Source of the DNA: Parietaria judaica | Lineage: Eukaryota > Streptophyta > Magnoliopsida > Rosales > Urticaceae | DNA: 64,000 nucleotides | Direction: 5' to 3' | Assembly (NCBI GenBank): GCA_954871525.1 | Contig: OX940864.1 | Location: 12,828,001-12,892,000, forward strand | Shown: positions 46,201 through 55,070 of the stretch, in pieces | How positions within the stretch are numbered: position 1 is the first letter of the stretch | Layout of the letters: each line of letters begins with the position of its first letter | The notes under the pieces: generated by a model | Told to the model about the DNA's origin: nothing | The model's input: the letters and a program-made list of their open reading frames with translations, nothing else | Databases searched by the model: none | Made by a program: the position numbers and the translations under genes

Positions 46201-49180
46201 TGTGAGTCCTTAAGAGTTTTACTTGATGATTTGATGATATCTATTCTGTTCGAATTGAAATCTGAATTAACTGTTAAATTTTACAGCTTGCTTACTTACC
46301 ACACAAAAGGCGGGACCTAATCTTAGAAGATGAAAACATTGAATTGTATGTGCCTATTGAGGGCAATGCTGAGTCTATTGATGATACAGTAAAAGAGAAG
46401 AAAAACAAGAAGCATGGATTATTAAACTGGTTAAAGCTACGGGTATGTCGTTTTCTTAACTAATTTTTTTCTCTTTGTTTTGCGATTTTATTTCAAATTT
46501 ATGATAAAAATTCACACCGTATAGAATTTTTTTATATAATTTACTGCAAAAAGTAATTTAAAAATTATATGTATCAATTGGATATAATTCATGTATCAAA
46601 TTCATTTTTACCGTGTATAAAAGTTAATTTATGTAAATTATTTTAGAAAAAATTATATATTTGAGGCTTATGCCTCGCCTCACAAAAACAAAAATACTTC
46701 AAAGCTTAAGTACACTATTTTAAACCTTGATTTATCTACCCTTTTGTTTGTTAGAAACGAGATAACGGTTTAGCGACTTTGACGAATGCAAGCGATAGAT
46801 CGAGCGCAGTGAAGTCCATTAGCACACCTTCAACACCTCAAGGAGAAAATGGTAATTTTCCTACAGAGCACAGACACTCCAACTCTTTAGCCATGGAAAG
46901 CCCTCAATCTGCAGATATTCTATCTGGAGCTAGAGATGATGGAGAAGATCAGTTGGACCAAGATACCCCTCTGGTAAGCTCTTATACCTTTAAATATCAA
47001 TACTATGATTGGATTGATCTTTCGAACTCGGCAAATCCTGGGGGTTAAATACTAAGTAGTGTGGGACAGGCTGAGTACTCCTAATTAACAGTTAAAGTGA
47101 AAAAATGAACGTTTAAGGGTAAAAAATGAAGGGAAAAAAGAAAAGAATATTTGGGATAAATTATGTACATAATTTAAAAGTTGGAGGGAGACTAGAGCAG
47201 CCACTGTGCTCCAATTTATTCAATATGTAATAAGCATTATGTTACGGTCCCGGATATGGAATCTGGTCATGGGCCAAGAACCGACAGAATCTGTTTTCCC
47301 CATATTGGCTAACCCTAATTCTTAGAAACATCATTAAATTACGAGACGAATTTGCTAAGTAAATTTGACCGCTTTTCTCAGGGTATCTTAAATAGACCAA
47401 ATCACAAGTTAGCGGGCCACACTCAAATCCCTACTTATAATTATTCATGCCTTAAAACATAATCACGAAACATAATTAAGTAATCTAATCTCTAAGTTAA
47501 ATAGTCTAATTAAGCATATAAATAATACTTTTCTTCTTCCAGACAAGCATGAAGTCAATTGATCAGCTCGATCTTCTAAGCGAGCAGCATAAGATCTTGT
47601 CCAGCGAGGTGGCACTACACACGAGCACTTTGAAGCGGTTGTCGGAGGAAGCATCAAGAAATCCCCAAAACGATAAAATAAATGCAAGTACACTTTATCC
47701 ATCTCTATATATATTCATCTTGGACTTTCACTATTATTATGTCTTACGTTTTCAATCCCATTTTCAGGAGGACATACGGAAGGTAAAAGACGAAATCAGC
47801 GCAAAGAACGAACAAATAGCGTTGTTGGAAAAGCAATTAGAGGAGTCTCGGGTTTCTTCTCTCAGCAAAACGGATTCCTTGGAGATATCAGAAGTGAGTT
47901 CTGCCTTTTCATTATATATAGTACATATAAAATATATGCATATATACATATACATATATTTTCTCTTACTCAATGTAACTATATGTGTACTGTTTTATTC
48001 CAGTCTTTTGCTGAACTGAAGTCAGAGTTGAACCAGAAGTCATTTGAGCTTGAGGTGATAACCCGACAAACTGTAGAAACTTATACATTAACATGAACTT
48101 CAGGAATTAAATTTAAGCTTTTTTTTTTTTTTAAATATATATTTTTGTGAAATACGACGTAAATTTATTTAAGGCATTTCGTAAAAGTTTGTACATATCA
48201 TCATTGAAGCTGTTTCGGATGGGTATGTGCAGGTTAAAACCGCTGATAATCGTGTGATTCAGGAGCAACTGAACCAAAAGGTAACCGCACTGATCTCTGA
48301 TTTTAATTCATTCGCATGCGTTTAACTTGTTAATCATAGTTTGAGATTCACCGAGCTTTTGCATCAGATTTCCGAATGCGAAGAATTGCAACAAACAGTG
48401 ACCAACCTGAAAGTGCAGCTTTCCGAGGCGTTGGAAAGCTGTTTAGTGAGCGATCTGCAGAAGGCCACAGAATCTGAAAGCGTTTCTGCGGAGAACGGAC
48501 ATTCGGCTCCGAAAGATAAAAACGAGCTGTTACTTTTACAAGCACAGGTTCTTGTTCCTTCCATTCTTCGTCTAATTACTAAGAAGCTTTTAAATTGAAT
48601 TTCACGATCTGAGGATTATACATTTCGACATCTTTGTGTTTGGAATCAGGAAACAAAGATCGAGGAACTGAATAAGAAGTTGGATGCACTAACGCTAACG
48701 AAGGAACAACTCGAAGCCCGGAACCAGAAATTAGCTGAAGAGAGCTCCTACGCCAAAGGCCTTGCCTCGGCCGCGGCGGTTGAGCTCAAAGCACTATCGG
48801 AAGAAGTCGCCAAACTCATGAACCACAACGACAGGCTGGCCGCTGAGCTGGCATCATCGAAGAGCTCGCCAACTCCGCGCAGGGCCGGGGCCGTACCGGT
48901 CCGGAACGGCCGGAAAGAGGCTCCGCCCAAACAGGGCAACAATGTGTCGGAAATCAAGAGAGAGTTGGCGCTCAGCCGGGAGAGAGAGCTCTCTTACGAG
49001 GCTGCGTTGGTGGAGAGGGACGAGCGAGAAGCCGAGCTTCAGCACAAGGTCGAGGAATCCAAGCAGAGGGAGGCTTACCTCGAGAACGAGCTCGCCAACA
49101 TGTGGGTTCTCGTGGCCAAGCTGAAGAAGTCTCAAGGGGCCGAAACCGATGCCTCGGAGTCGGATCAGTTCGGATTGTGA
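40291..49180 (+). CDS. KIN7K-like: Kinesin-7 family motor protein (KIN-7K-like), 23 coding exons
   Basis: Coding exons: 40291-40538, 40628-40725, 41312-41401, 41791-41843, 42354-42419, 42507-42560, 42673-42732, 43313-43391, 43649-43716, 43903-43965, 44100-44204, 44542-44646, 45114-45221, 45305-45445, 45808-45990, 46287-46442, 46755-46973, 47543-47683, 47768-47893, 48004-48054, 48233-48280, 48368-48547, 48650-49180. Total 2973 nt, 990 residues. The N-terminal motor has P-loop GVTSSGKT (152-159), switch I SSRSH (263-267) and switch II DLAGSE (297-302). The neck [10 protein letters not shown] and long coiled coils follow, ending [10 protein letters not shown]. There is no C-terminal RING, unlike the KIN-7D type. 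It is a microtubule plus-end motor by family; Arabidopsis KIN-7K is annotated chloroplastic. Exons 9 and 18 need GC donors. Arabidopsis has this kinesin beside the Mic1-like gene. Confidence 0.92.
41516..41740. repeat. Dispersed repeat family 1 copy in kinesin intron 3
   Basis: Core GGTCTCTAATTCGAGAGTTA then AGGAAAACTTTCCCAATGAT and GTTCAATAG. The same ordered core occurs in introns 7 and 14. On the minus strand it contains AATAAAGTG and resembles the R-U5 end of a copia LTR. Confidence 0.6.
42118..42345. repeat. Dispersed repeat family 2 copy in kinesin intron 4
   Basis: CCACTAAGCTAA, AAGGTCTCTTAAATAGGATA and AATGGGTCGGGACCAA match blocks in RMC1-like intron 8 in the same order. Confidence 0.5.
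42960..43205. repeat. Dispersed repeat family 1 copy in kinesin intron 7
   Basis: Core CTCTAATTTCGAGAGTCAGA, GGGAAAATTC and GATGTTCAATAGAAAATTCC. It is more diverged than the other two copies. Confidence 0.55.
45530..45770. repeat. Dispersed repeat family 1 copy in kinesin intron 14
   Basis: Core GCAACCTCGGTCTCTATTTC, GAGAGTTAGACTAGGAAAGC and GATGATGTTCAATAG, very similar to the intron 3 copy. Confidence 0.6.
47230..47520. repeat. Possible family 2 relative in kinesin intron 17
   Basis: TATCTTAAATAGACCAAATC, AGCGGGCCACACTCAAATCC and CCTTAAAACATAATCA resemble parts of the family 2 copies. The relation is weaker than between introns 4 and 8. Confidence 0.4.
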
Positions 49181-50131
49181 TCGATTGAAAGAGAAGTTTG
49201 GATTGGTTTGAGAGCGAGAGAGAGAACGTGTGTACAAAAATCGAGTAATGTATTATTGCCGAGGGTTTTCTTGTTTGTTGTGTATACGAAAGAAGACTTT
49301 CTTTTTCTTCCTGACCGTTAAGGTCGTTTTTGTGTGTGCAGTTTCTTTATTCAGGCTTTTCTGGTATTTCCGAAACTAGTTTTCAAGGCTCGGTAGGATC
49401 GGGCGGAAAAGAGAGCAGCGAAGTGATTATAAACTAGTTTTTCAATGTTCGATGCTTCCGAATCGGATAACTCGGGCTGTGATAGGTTAGTATTCTTTTT
49501 CGGTTTCTCGGGGGCCTTGTACGACTGAAAGAGGAATTTGCGGGGTCCGGTAGTTATGTGTTGAGCGCGGGAGTGGAGAGAAAATGCATGTACAACAGAT
49601 GTGATCTGTATTATAAAAACTAAGGTTTTTCTTCTTTCTGTTATTATGTCTCCTTTACATCGAACCATATCGGCCGGAGCCGATGTTCTCGTTGATGATA
49701 CAGTGTCGATCCCGGCGATAAAAAATAACATAAAAACTTAGTAATGATTTACTCTTCTAAAAAAGTTCCATCTCATGTTAATTTGTTATTCTATCCACCT
49801 CTTCCAATCAACTTTCTTCAACAGCTTTGATTAAAAAAAGAGAAAAAAGTCTTGGGTATAAATAGAAAGACTAATAGATGAGATATGTTGCAATAAAGTA
49901 CAGAGTCTCAGATTTTGCGGGAAAAGTCCCTGATGTTACGTTTTATTGTAGAATAACGGATTTAACTTCCAACTGGGAACATGTACACGTAATTATCGTA
50001 CCATTGATCACTAAACTATGATAAAGTTTTGAATTTATGTAAATTGATTCTCCTAACTTCGTGTAGTTATATACATACGAAACATAAATAATTGGAAGAT
50101 ATTTTTATATAACTGATTATTGTACATTCTA
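49181..50131 (+). other. Kinesin 3' UTR and intergenic sequence
   Basis: The first few hundred bases after the kinesin stop are moderately GC and T-rich and probably form its 3' UTR. A minus-strand frame at 49351-49731 has no homology I recognise and starts at a non-ATG codon. No other gene is seen. Confidence 0.5.
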
Positions 50132-50147
50132 AATAATAATATATAAT

Positions 50148-50253
50148 GTGGTTGCTAGGATAGCCTAGTGGTAATTCCACACTACCTCCAAAGTGGAGGT
50201 CGTGGGTTCGATCCCCACAGCAAAGCTGCCTTCAAAAAACAAAAAATAATAAT
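50148..50253 (+). mobile_element. Minimal tRNA-derived SINE
   Basis: It has an A-box-like TAGCCTAGTGGTA and a B-box-like GGGTTCGATCCCC, separated by a stem ACCTCC/GGAGGT. The body is followed by an A-rich stretch and an (AAT)n tail. The presumed acceptor ends and the 5-nt anticodon-like loop do not make a normal tRNA. A direct repeat ending AATATATAAT occurs just before the body (to 50147) and after the tail (to 50269), consistent with a target duplication, though it overlaps the AAT tail sequence. Confidence 0.65.
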
Positions 50254-50484
50254 AATAATAATATATAATATACATTGGAAATTAAGTCAAGAAACATGTA
50301 GTATCAAGAAAATATACAAATTGAATTACATCAGATTTATTACAAGATTATCAAGAAACACAAACACTCAAAACCTAGTCTCAAACTCAGTAATGTCACC
50401 CCAAGAATCCAAGTACACTTCGTCAAATTGTCTCCCGAAACCCTAGAACGCGATCAATCATCATATATATATGTAATATTAAAA

Positions 50485-50934
50485 TCACTGACTTTCTAGG
50501 ACTAATTTGGAAACCTCGTACGCCAGCTTCTCGGCTTGAAGACGGTCTCGCATCCGATGCTGGGACGCATCGGAGTTCGAACGTAGCACGTTGTCAACGT
50601 TCCACGGCAGCGATGCGGCTCGTTTTCTCTCGGCAAAGAGGTTGCAGGAGCTGCTGACGTGGCAGGACGATTCGAACGCAAGAATCAGGCGACGCAGTAC
50701 GTTCCCGTGGCGCGACAGCAATGTGGCTCGCTTCTTCTTGGCCGACGTGAGCTTGCGGGAGCTGATGTGGCAGGACGATCTGAACGCCAGTGCCAGGCGA
50801 CCCGCGTTCTTGTGGCCCGGAAGCGACGGGGCTCGTTTCCTGGCCAAGGCCTTGCAGAACATGTGGCTGCTGATGTGGCGCAGAGCGGCTTTTCGGCCGC
50901 CATTGTCAGTGGAAGCTGTCTTTGAGCTCTTCAT
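50485..50934 (-). CDS. Hypothetical 149-aa protein with a triplicated ~35-residue unit
   Basis: The ATG at 50934 opens a 149-codon frame that I do not recognise. It is basic (KSSK, RKRAPS, KKKRAT, ERKRAA). It is built of three imperfect repeats of about 35 residues containing ...KRA.SLP.H... and LAF.SSCH.SS. It ends with a helix-like DRLQAEKLAYEVSKLVLESQ. A TATA-like CTTTATAAATAGG on the minus strand (about 50973-50985) sits about 40-50 bp upstream of the ATG. The plus strand is also open over the same repeats (50591-51001), so long frames may come from GC-rich tandem duplication and not selection. An LTR end lies just downstream on the plus strand (51408), so this could be part of a retroelement U3 and not a host gene. 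Confidence 0.3.
   Translation of the reverse strand: MKSSKTASTDNGGRKAALRHISSHMFCKALARKRAPSLPGHKNAGRLALAFRSSCHISSRKLTSAKKKRATLLSRHGNVLRRLILAFESSCHVSSSCNLFAERKRAASLPWNVDNVLRSNSDASQHRMRDRLQAEKLAYEVSKLVLESQ
50595..50915. repeat. Tandem triplication, unit about 105 bp, GC-rich
   Basis: ACGTTCC...GGCTCGTTT...GAGCTGCTGACGTGGCAGGA recurs, with substitutions, from about 50597, 50698 and 50803. All three units keep reading frames open on both strands. Confidence 0.75.
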
Positions 50935-50999
50935 TGCAGGTGAAATTGAGGAATATGGATTTCTGTACGTTGGACCTATTTATAAAGGATTAAATATTT

Positions 51000-51430
51000 A
51001 GTTAAACAATCAAGATTTTGCTTTAACGAGTCTTGATTTTAATTAGGACTAATTATAACTATGGATTAATTATTTGGAATAATTGCTATGATTTTCAGCT
51101 TAATATGGATTCGCGGGGTTAACGTGGTACTATTTGTGAGAATAATCTTGATTTGCGAGGATAATTATCTTCTATTATCTTTTATTTTCTATAAAAATAT
51201 AGTTAATATATTTAGGGTTATTTAATCATATTTAGTCAAAGATAAGATTAGATTTATTGGTTTCCTATTTGATTTAGGATTAGGAGTATTTCCTTCGACA
51301 TTTATTTATCAGAGAAAGTTTCTTCTCAATTCCTTTGTGTTCCACTTTTGCTTTCTTTTTCGTTTCTATTCGTGTTTCTTTGGCACAGATCTATTTTTGG
51401 GAACCAACACTATTGGTATGATATGCTACT
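51000..51430 (+). mobile_element. LTR remnant with decayed primer-binding site
   Basis: Sequence ending GGGAACCAACA at 51408 resembles the reverse of the copia LTR start seen at 33324 (TGTTGGATCCC...GATCTG...AACACGAAT against TGTTGGTTCCC...GATCTG...AACACGAAT). The next bases, TTGGTATGATATGC, resemble a mutated TGGTATCAGAGC primer-binding site. Its 5' boundary is not found and may lie near 50488; no coding region follows. Confidence 0.45.
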
Positions 51431-51476
51431 AATAAAAAACCGAATATCGCATTTCAATATTTTACTAATAAAAAAT

Positions 51477-52734
51477 TAAAAACCCATGAAATGCCCAAAA
51501 ACCACCTAAAGTTTAAGGGAATTGCCCATACTTTCAAACAATTCATTTATACCCATTTTAAAAATATTTTGGACCATATTAACCCTGACCATATTAACCC
51601 TGATTTTAATTATATTTATTTATTTTCGTATTTAATTATTTATTATATATTTTAATTTTTGAAATTAAATTATCCTAAAATTTTGGTTGAAAACTTCCCC
51701 CCATTAATTAGGTTATCATTTAATTTTGTTACTTTGACCCAAAAATTAATTCTTTTTCATTTAATTCCCTCGACACCCCTCCCTCCCTCCCTCCCTCCCT
51801 CTCTCTCTCTCTCTCCTCTAGAACTGACCAATCTTTTTTCGTGAATTTTCTTCCGCAGATCATCAACGATCGCGAGACCGGACGATCCAGAGGCTTCGGC
51901 TTCGTGACCTTTAGCGACGAGAACGCCATGAGGGAGGCGATCGAGGGGATGAACGGCCAGAACCTCGACGGCAAGAACATCACCGTCAACGAGGCCCAGT
52001 CCGGCGGCGGAGGCGGCGGAGGTGGCTACGGAGGAGGCCGTGGCGGTGGCGGAGGAGGCTATGGCGGTTGCCGCGAGGGCGGTGGCGGAGGCTACGGGGG
52101 TAAATACAATTACCGAATTCCAGTTTTGTAAATATGTTTACAGTTTACATATTCACAAGATTTGTAAATATTTTGTAAACATATTTACGTTATTCGTTAA
52201 TAAATTTACAATTTTTCAAAGTTGTTCATATATTTACAGTTTTATAACTACATCTTTCTTATACTTTCGTAAATATATTTACAGTTTAATTTCGTAAATA
52301 TTTCTACAGTTTAATGCCCGTAATATTGTTGTTGAAAATCCTCCAGAAGCTCATAAACAAGCACAGTGTCACGATGTTCATCACGTTATTGAATTTTCGT
52401 AAATATAATTACAGTTTCATAATCACGTAACTCGTTAGAATATTGATTAATAGGGAGAATATATTTAAAAATTATTAAGGGAGATTTTTTTTTTTTGGTC
52501 GAAAAATTGTTTTTAAAATTAAAATCGTAAAGGAAATTTTTTTTATTTTTTTTATTAATTCATTCAAATTAATAATTAATTTTAAACGTAATTTAAATTC
52601 CAAATATTAATTAATTAATTCGAAGGGTATATTAGTCCATATTTCAATTAGTTGGTGGTTTTGATTACCATAAATAGAAATGAGCATTTTTTCTAAACCT
52701 TTAGTCACAAATGGGCATTTGGGTCATTTACCCT
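51477..52734 (+). mobile_element. Non-autonomous Mutator-like element B (same family as element A) carrying a GRP exon
   Basis: The left arm AAATGCCCAAAAACCACCTA then AAGTTTAAGG (from 51489) pairs with the reverse complement of the right arm AAATGCCCATTTGTGACTAA then AGGTTTAG (to 52720). Matching continues to GGACCATATTAACCC against GGACTAATATACCC about 100 bp in. After the gene fragment come TTTTGTAAATATGTTTACAG-like repeats as in element A. Both elements share left end, CT-rich block, gene fragment, repeat tail and right end in the same order. Flanks AAAAAATTA/AAAAAATAA may be the 9-bp duplication but are too AT-rich to trust. Confidence 0.72.
51859..52131 (+). pseudogene. Glycine-rich RNA-binding protein (GRP7/8 type) exon 2 fragment captured by element B
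   Basis: From 51859 the frame reads IINDRETGRSRGFGFVTFSD, then AMREAIEGMNGQNLDGKNI and TVNEAQS, followed by Gly-rich GGGGGYGGGRGG. This is the second half of the RRM (RNP1 = RGFGFVTF) and the start of the glycine-rich tail of plant GRP7-type proteins. The sequence before it, TTTTCTTCCGCAG, is an intact intron 3' splice site. It lies where, from memory, GRP7 genes have their intron inside the RRM. Exon 1 is absent. The tail passes into element sequence and stops at 52129-52131. Confidence 0.92.
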
Positions 52735-52900
52735 AAAAAATAAAACATTGTATTTAAGTATTTTAGTAACGAAAGATCAAATACCCCATTTGAGTAGCTA
52801 GTTTACTAATTAAGGATAGAATATCGTATTTCGGTAGTTAATTAATAAAGGATTAAGTATTGCATTTTTCAGTAGCTTACTAATAAGAGACTGAAAAGTG

Positions 52901-54008
52901 AAAATCGCACATCTTAAACGTAGAAAGAAACGTCGAGAATTCGAAAGAATTGTTTTTATTTTATTAAATTTTATCATATTGATCTGTTTAAAATTTCAAT
53001 TATACACTCACTTCCGTTTGAAATAACAAAATAAAACGTCTAGTTCGAATTAATTTCAAAATGAGCATATATTTTTTTGTTTTGTTCGATATGATGTCGT
53101 TTCTTATCGAAAAACGACATTTTGGCAATTGGCTATTTTGTGGATGCGACATGTTTAAGGCAGTGTACTGACTTTCAGTGTGCAAAGGTTATCCAATTGT
53201 TGATTGATCACATACATTTTAATTAATTAAACGATAGAGAATTACCAATGATTGCATGTATGAAGAGTATATCGGGGAGCGAAACATCATCAATTACGAT
53301 ATCGAAGCCACGGTCCCGTCCAAGTCATGGCAAGCTCTAATCGTCGAAATCGAAGGATATAGTTCGGTAATTGTACTATTATTTTGATCGTAGATGAAAT
53401 TCCGTTATCTTATGATAATGAGCGTTACCATGCACCAACATATTGGGAAACTTTGAACAAAAAAGGGAAAGCTTCAAGTCCGAGTTTTTAGAAAATCTCA
53501 CGTATCGGAACTAAAAATGTAAACCCTATCTCGATCCAAGAAGAGGATAATCGAAAAACTTCTAAAAAAACTTTTAAGTAAGAGCAATAACTTCTCGTTT
53601 TAACTTCCAAATCGTCCTAGAAATTTTATTTACATTATCGATGGTATCTTTAAAAAAGGTTAATAAACATCAAAAAGACGTAACCGCTAGAGACGTAAGA
53701 GGGAACCACATTATGAAGTGTTCGCTTCTTACGTTATTATTTATTCACTAATAAAAACTACATGCAGCGTTATTCCTTCAAAATATCACCCGTCAAATAA
53801 AACGCATAACGAAAAACTGCGCCATTCGTGGCGAATCTAATCGAAATTCGAAGAGAGACACCAAATATTCTAATAACGATCATTTCAAATATTAGACCAT
53901 CCTCATTGACTATTTCTAGTGAATTTTATTTTCTCCATAGAAAATGTCATTTTATTGTTTGATAGTTAACAAATAACTTAACTCTATACAATGAATGCAT
54001 TAGTAAAG

Positions 54009-54040
<32 letters not shown>

Positions 54041-54340
54041 CATCAAAATTTGTCATTTCTGAGATTCATCATCATCTCATCAATTTTTTTTGGCTTCTAA
54101 CAATGACAATATGCAAGTTTCTACTCTTGAAATGATGCTTCAATTTACATTATTGATCAATGAATATAATAAAATTAAAAAGGAAAAGAGGGTAAAATAT
54201 GAAGCAGAAATTCAACATACCAAACTAGGGTTTTTTCATTTCCATTGATGTCCTTAAAAAGTACTTTCAACAAGCAATAGATATCAAACCCATTACATAA
54301 CTATATATATTACCACACATAACTAATACATTTTATATAA
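52901..54340. other. Intergenic region
   Basis: No gene is seen. It contains a (CT)n run at 54009-54037. The part near 54340-54524 is the likely 3' UTR of the zinc-finger gene. Confidence 0.65.
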
Positions 54341-54524
54341 CACGACACGAACATGACAAACGAACAAAACGGAAAAGAAGAACTAGAAAGGATCATAGAG
54401 AAACAACTACTATACATCTCTGTGTTTTTACCATGCATTGAGATTTTTACACTTATAACATGCATGCACTAATTTATATATATAGAAACATAACATAAGT
54501 CTTTATTATTAGAAGATCATACCC

Positions 54525-54983
54525 TCAAAGCTTGAGGTCCAGGTCCAATCCTGTCTGCATGAAATCCGAAACCGGAAGAAGTACCTCGGGGGCAGCGCTC
54601 TCGGTCCCTCCGATAGCCAGAGTGAGCTCGAGAGAAAGAGGCTTCTCCGTCTCTTCACCGCCGCTCGGGACCTCCGTCCTCTGGTAGCGAGGCCTAGCCT
54701 CGAAACCGAAATAGCCACAAGCTCCCGTGCACAAGCAGTTGCAACCCTGGGGCCGGGGCGGCGGTGGATAGACTGTCGTCTCTCGGAGGAGCCTCAAGGT
54801 CTCGAAGCGGTGGCGGGCCTGCTGCGCCCTCTCCCTCCGGTGCGCGTTCTGGTGGCCACCCAGGGCCTGGGTGGAACTGAATACCTTAGAGCAGATAGGA
54901 CGAGTGTGGTGGCTCGGGTTAGGGCCGGGGACATTGTTCAGCGCTCCGGTCGAGCTCTCGGCGGAGCTGGCTCTTCTAGACAT
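54525..54983 (-). CDS. C2H2 (QALGGH) zinc-finger protein with EAR repression motifs, first Cys missing
   Basis: Intronless 152-residue protein. The finger is TRPICSKVFSSTQALGGHQNAH: C31, then QALGGH with H44, and H48. The first zinc ligand, expected at residue 28, is Arg (CGT at 54902-54900). QALGGH fingers are plant-specific single-finger transcription factors (SUPERMAN/KNUCKLES/ZFP group). Two LxLxL EAR motifs are visible: LSLELTL in the middle and LDLDLKL at the end. These recruit TOPLESS-type corepressors, so a nuclear repressor is expected. A basic helix-like RRERAQQARHRF follows the finger. The gene is GC-rich. Loss of one Cys ligand by a single T-to-C change could impair DNA binding or mark a recent pseudogene; the rest of the frame is intact. 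Confidence 0.85.
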   Translation of the reverse strand: MSRRASSAESSTGALNNVPGPNPSHHTRPICSKVFSSTQALGGHQNAHRRERAQQARHRFETLRLLRETTVYPPPPRPQGCNCLCTGACGYFGFEARPRYQRTEVPSGGEETEKPLSLELTLAIGGTESAAPEVLLPVSDFMQTGLDLDLKL

Positions 54984-55051
54984 GTTCTCTAGTAGGACAA
55001 GCTTTAGGGTTTGTTTAATCTAGTTAGTGTGAAGTGAATCCAAGAGATTGT

Positions 55052-55070
55052 GGGATTATATATAGAAAGG
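55052..55070 (-). promoter_or_regulatory. TATA box of the zinc-finger gene
   Basis: The minus strand reads CCTTTCTATATATAATCCCA, about 70-90 bp upstream of the ATG. Confidence 0.6.

Larger units (their letters stand above)
51410..52900. repeat. Degenerate tandem repeat interrupted by element B
   Basis: CTAATAA...CGAATATCGCATTTC occurs before element B (51428-51475). After it come CTAATTAAGGATAGAATATC, CGTATTTCGGTAG, TAATAAAGGATTAAGTATTG and CATTTTTCAGTAG (52800-52900). The unit is about 45 bp and diverged. Confidence 0.5.

Noticed and set aside
49351..49731. 126-codon minus-strand frame downstream of the kinesin
   Set aside because: Non-ATG start, no homology, overlaps the likely kinesin 3' UTR.
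50148..50235. A functional tRNA gene
   Set aside because: The A and B boxes are good, but the acceptor stem mispairs and the anticodon-like loop has 5 nt. The (AAT)n tail and flanking repeats point to a SINE.
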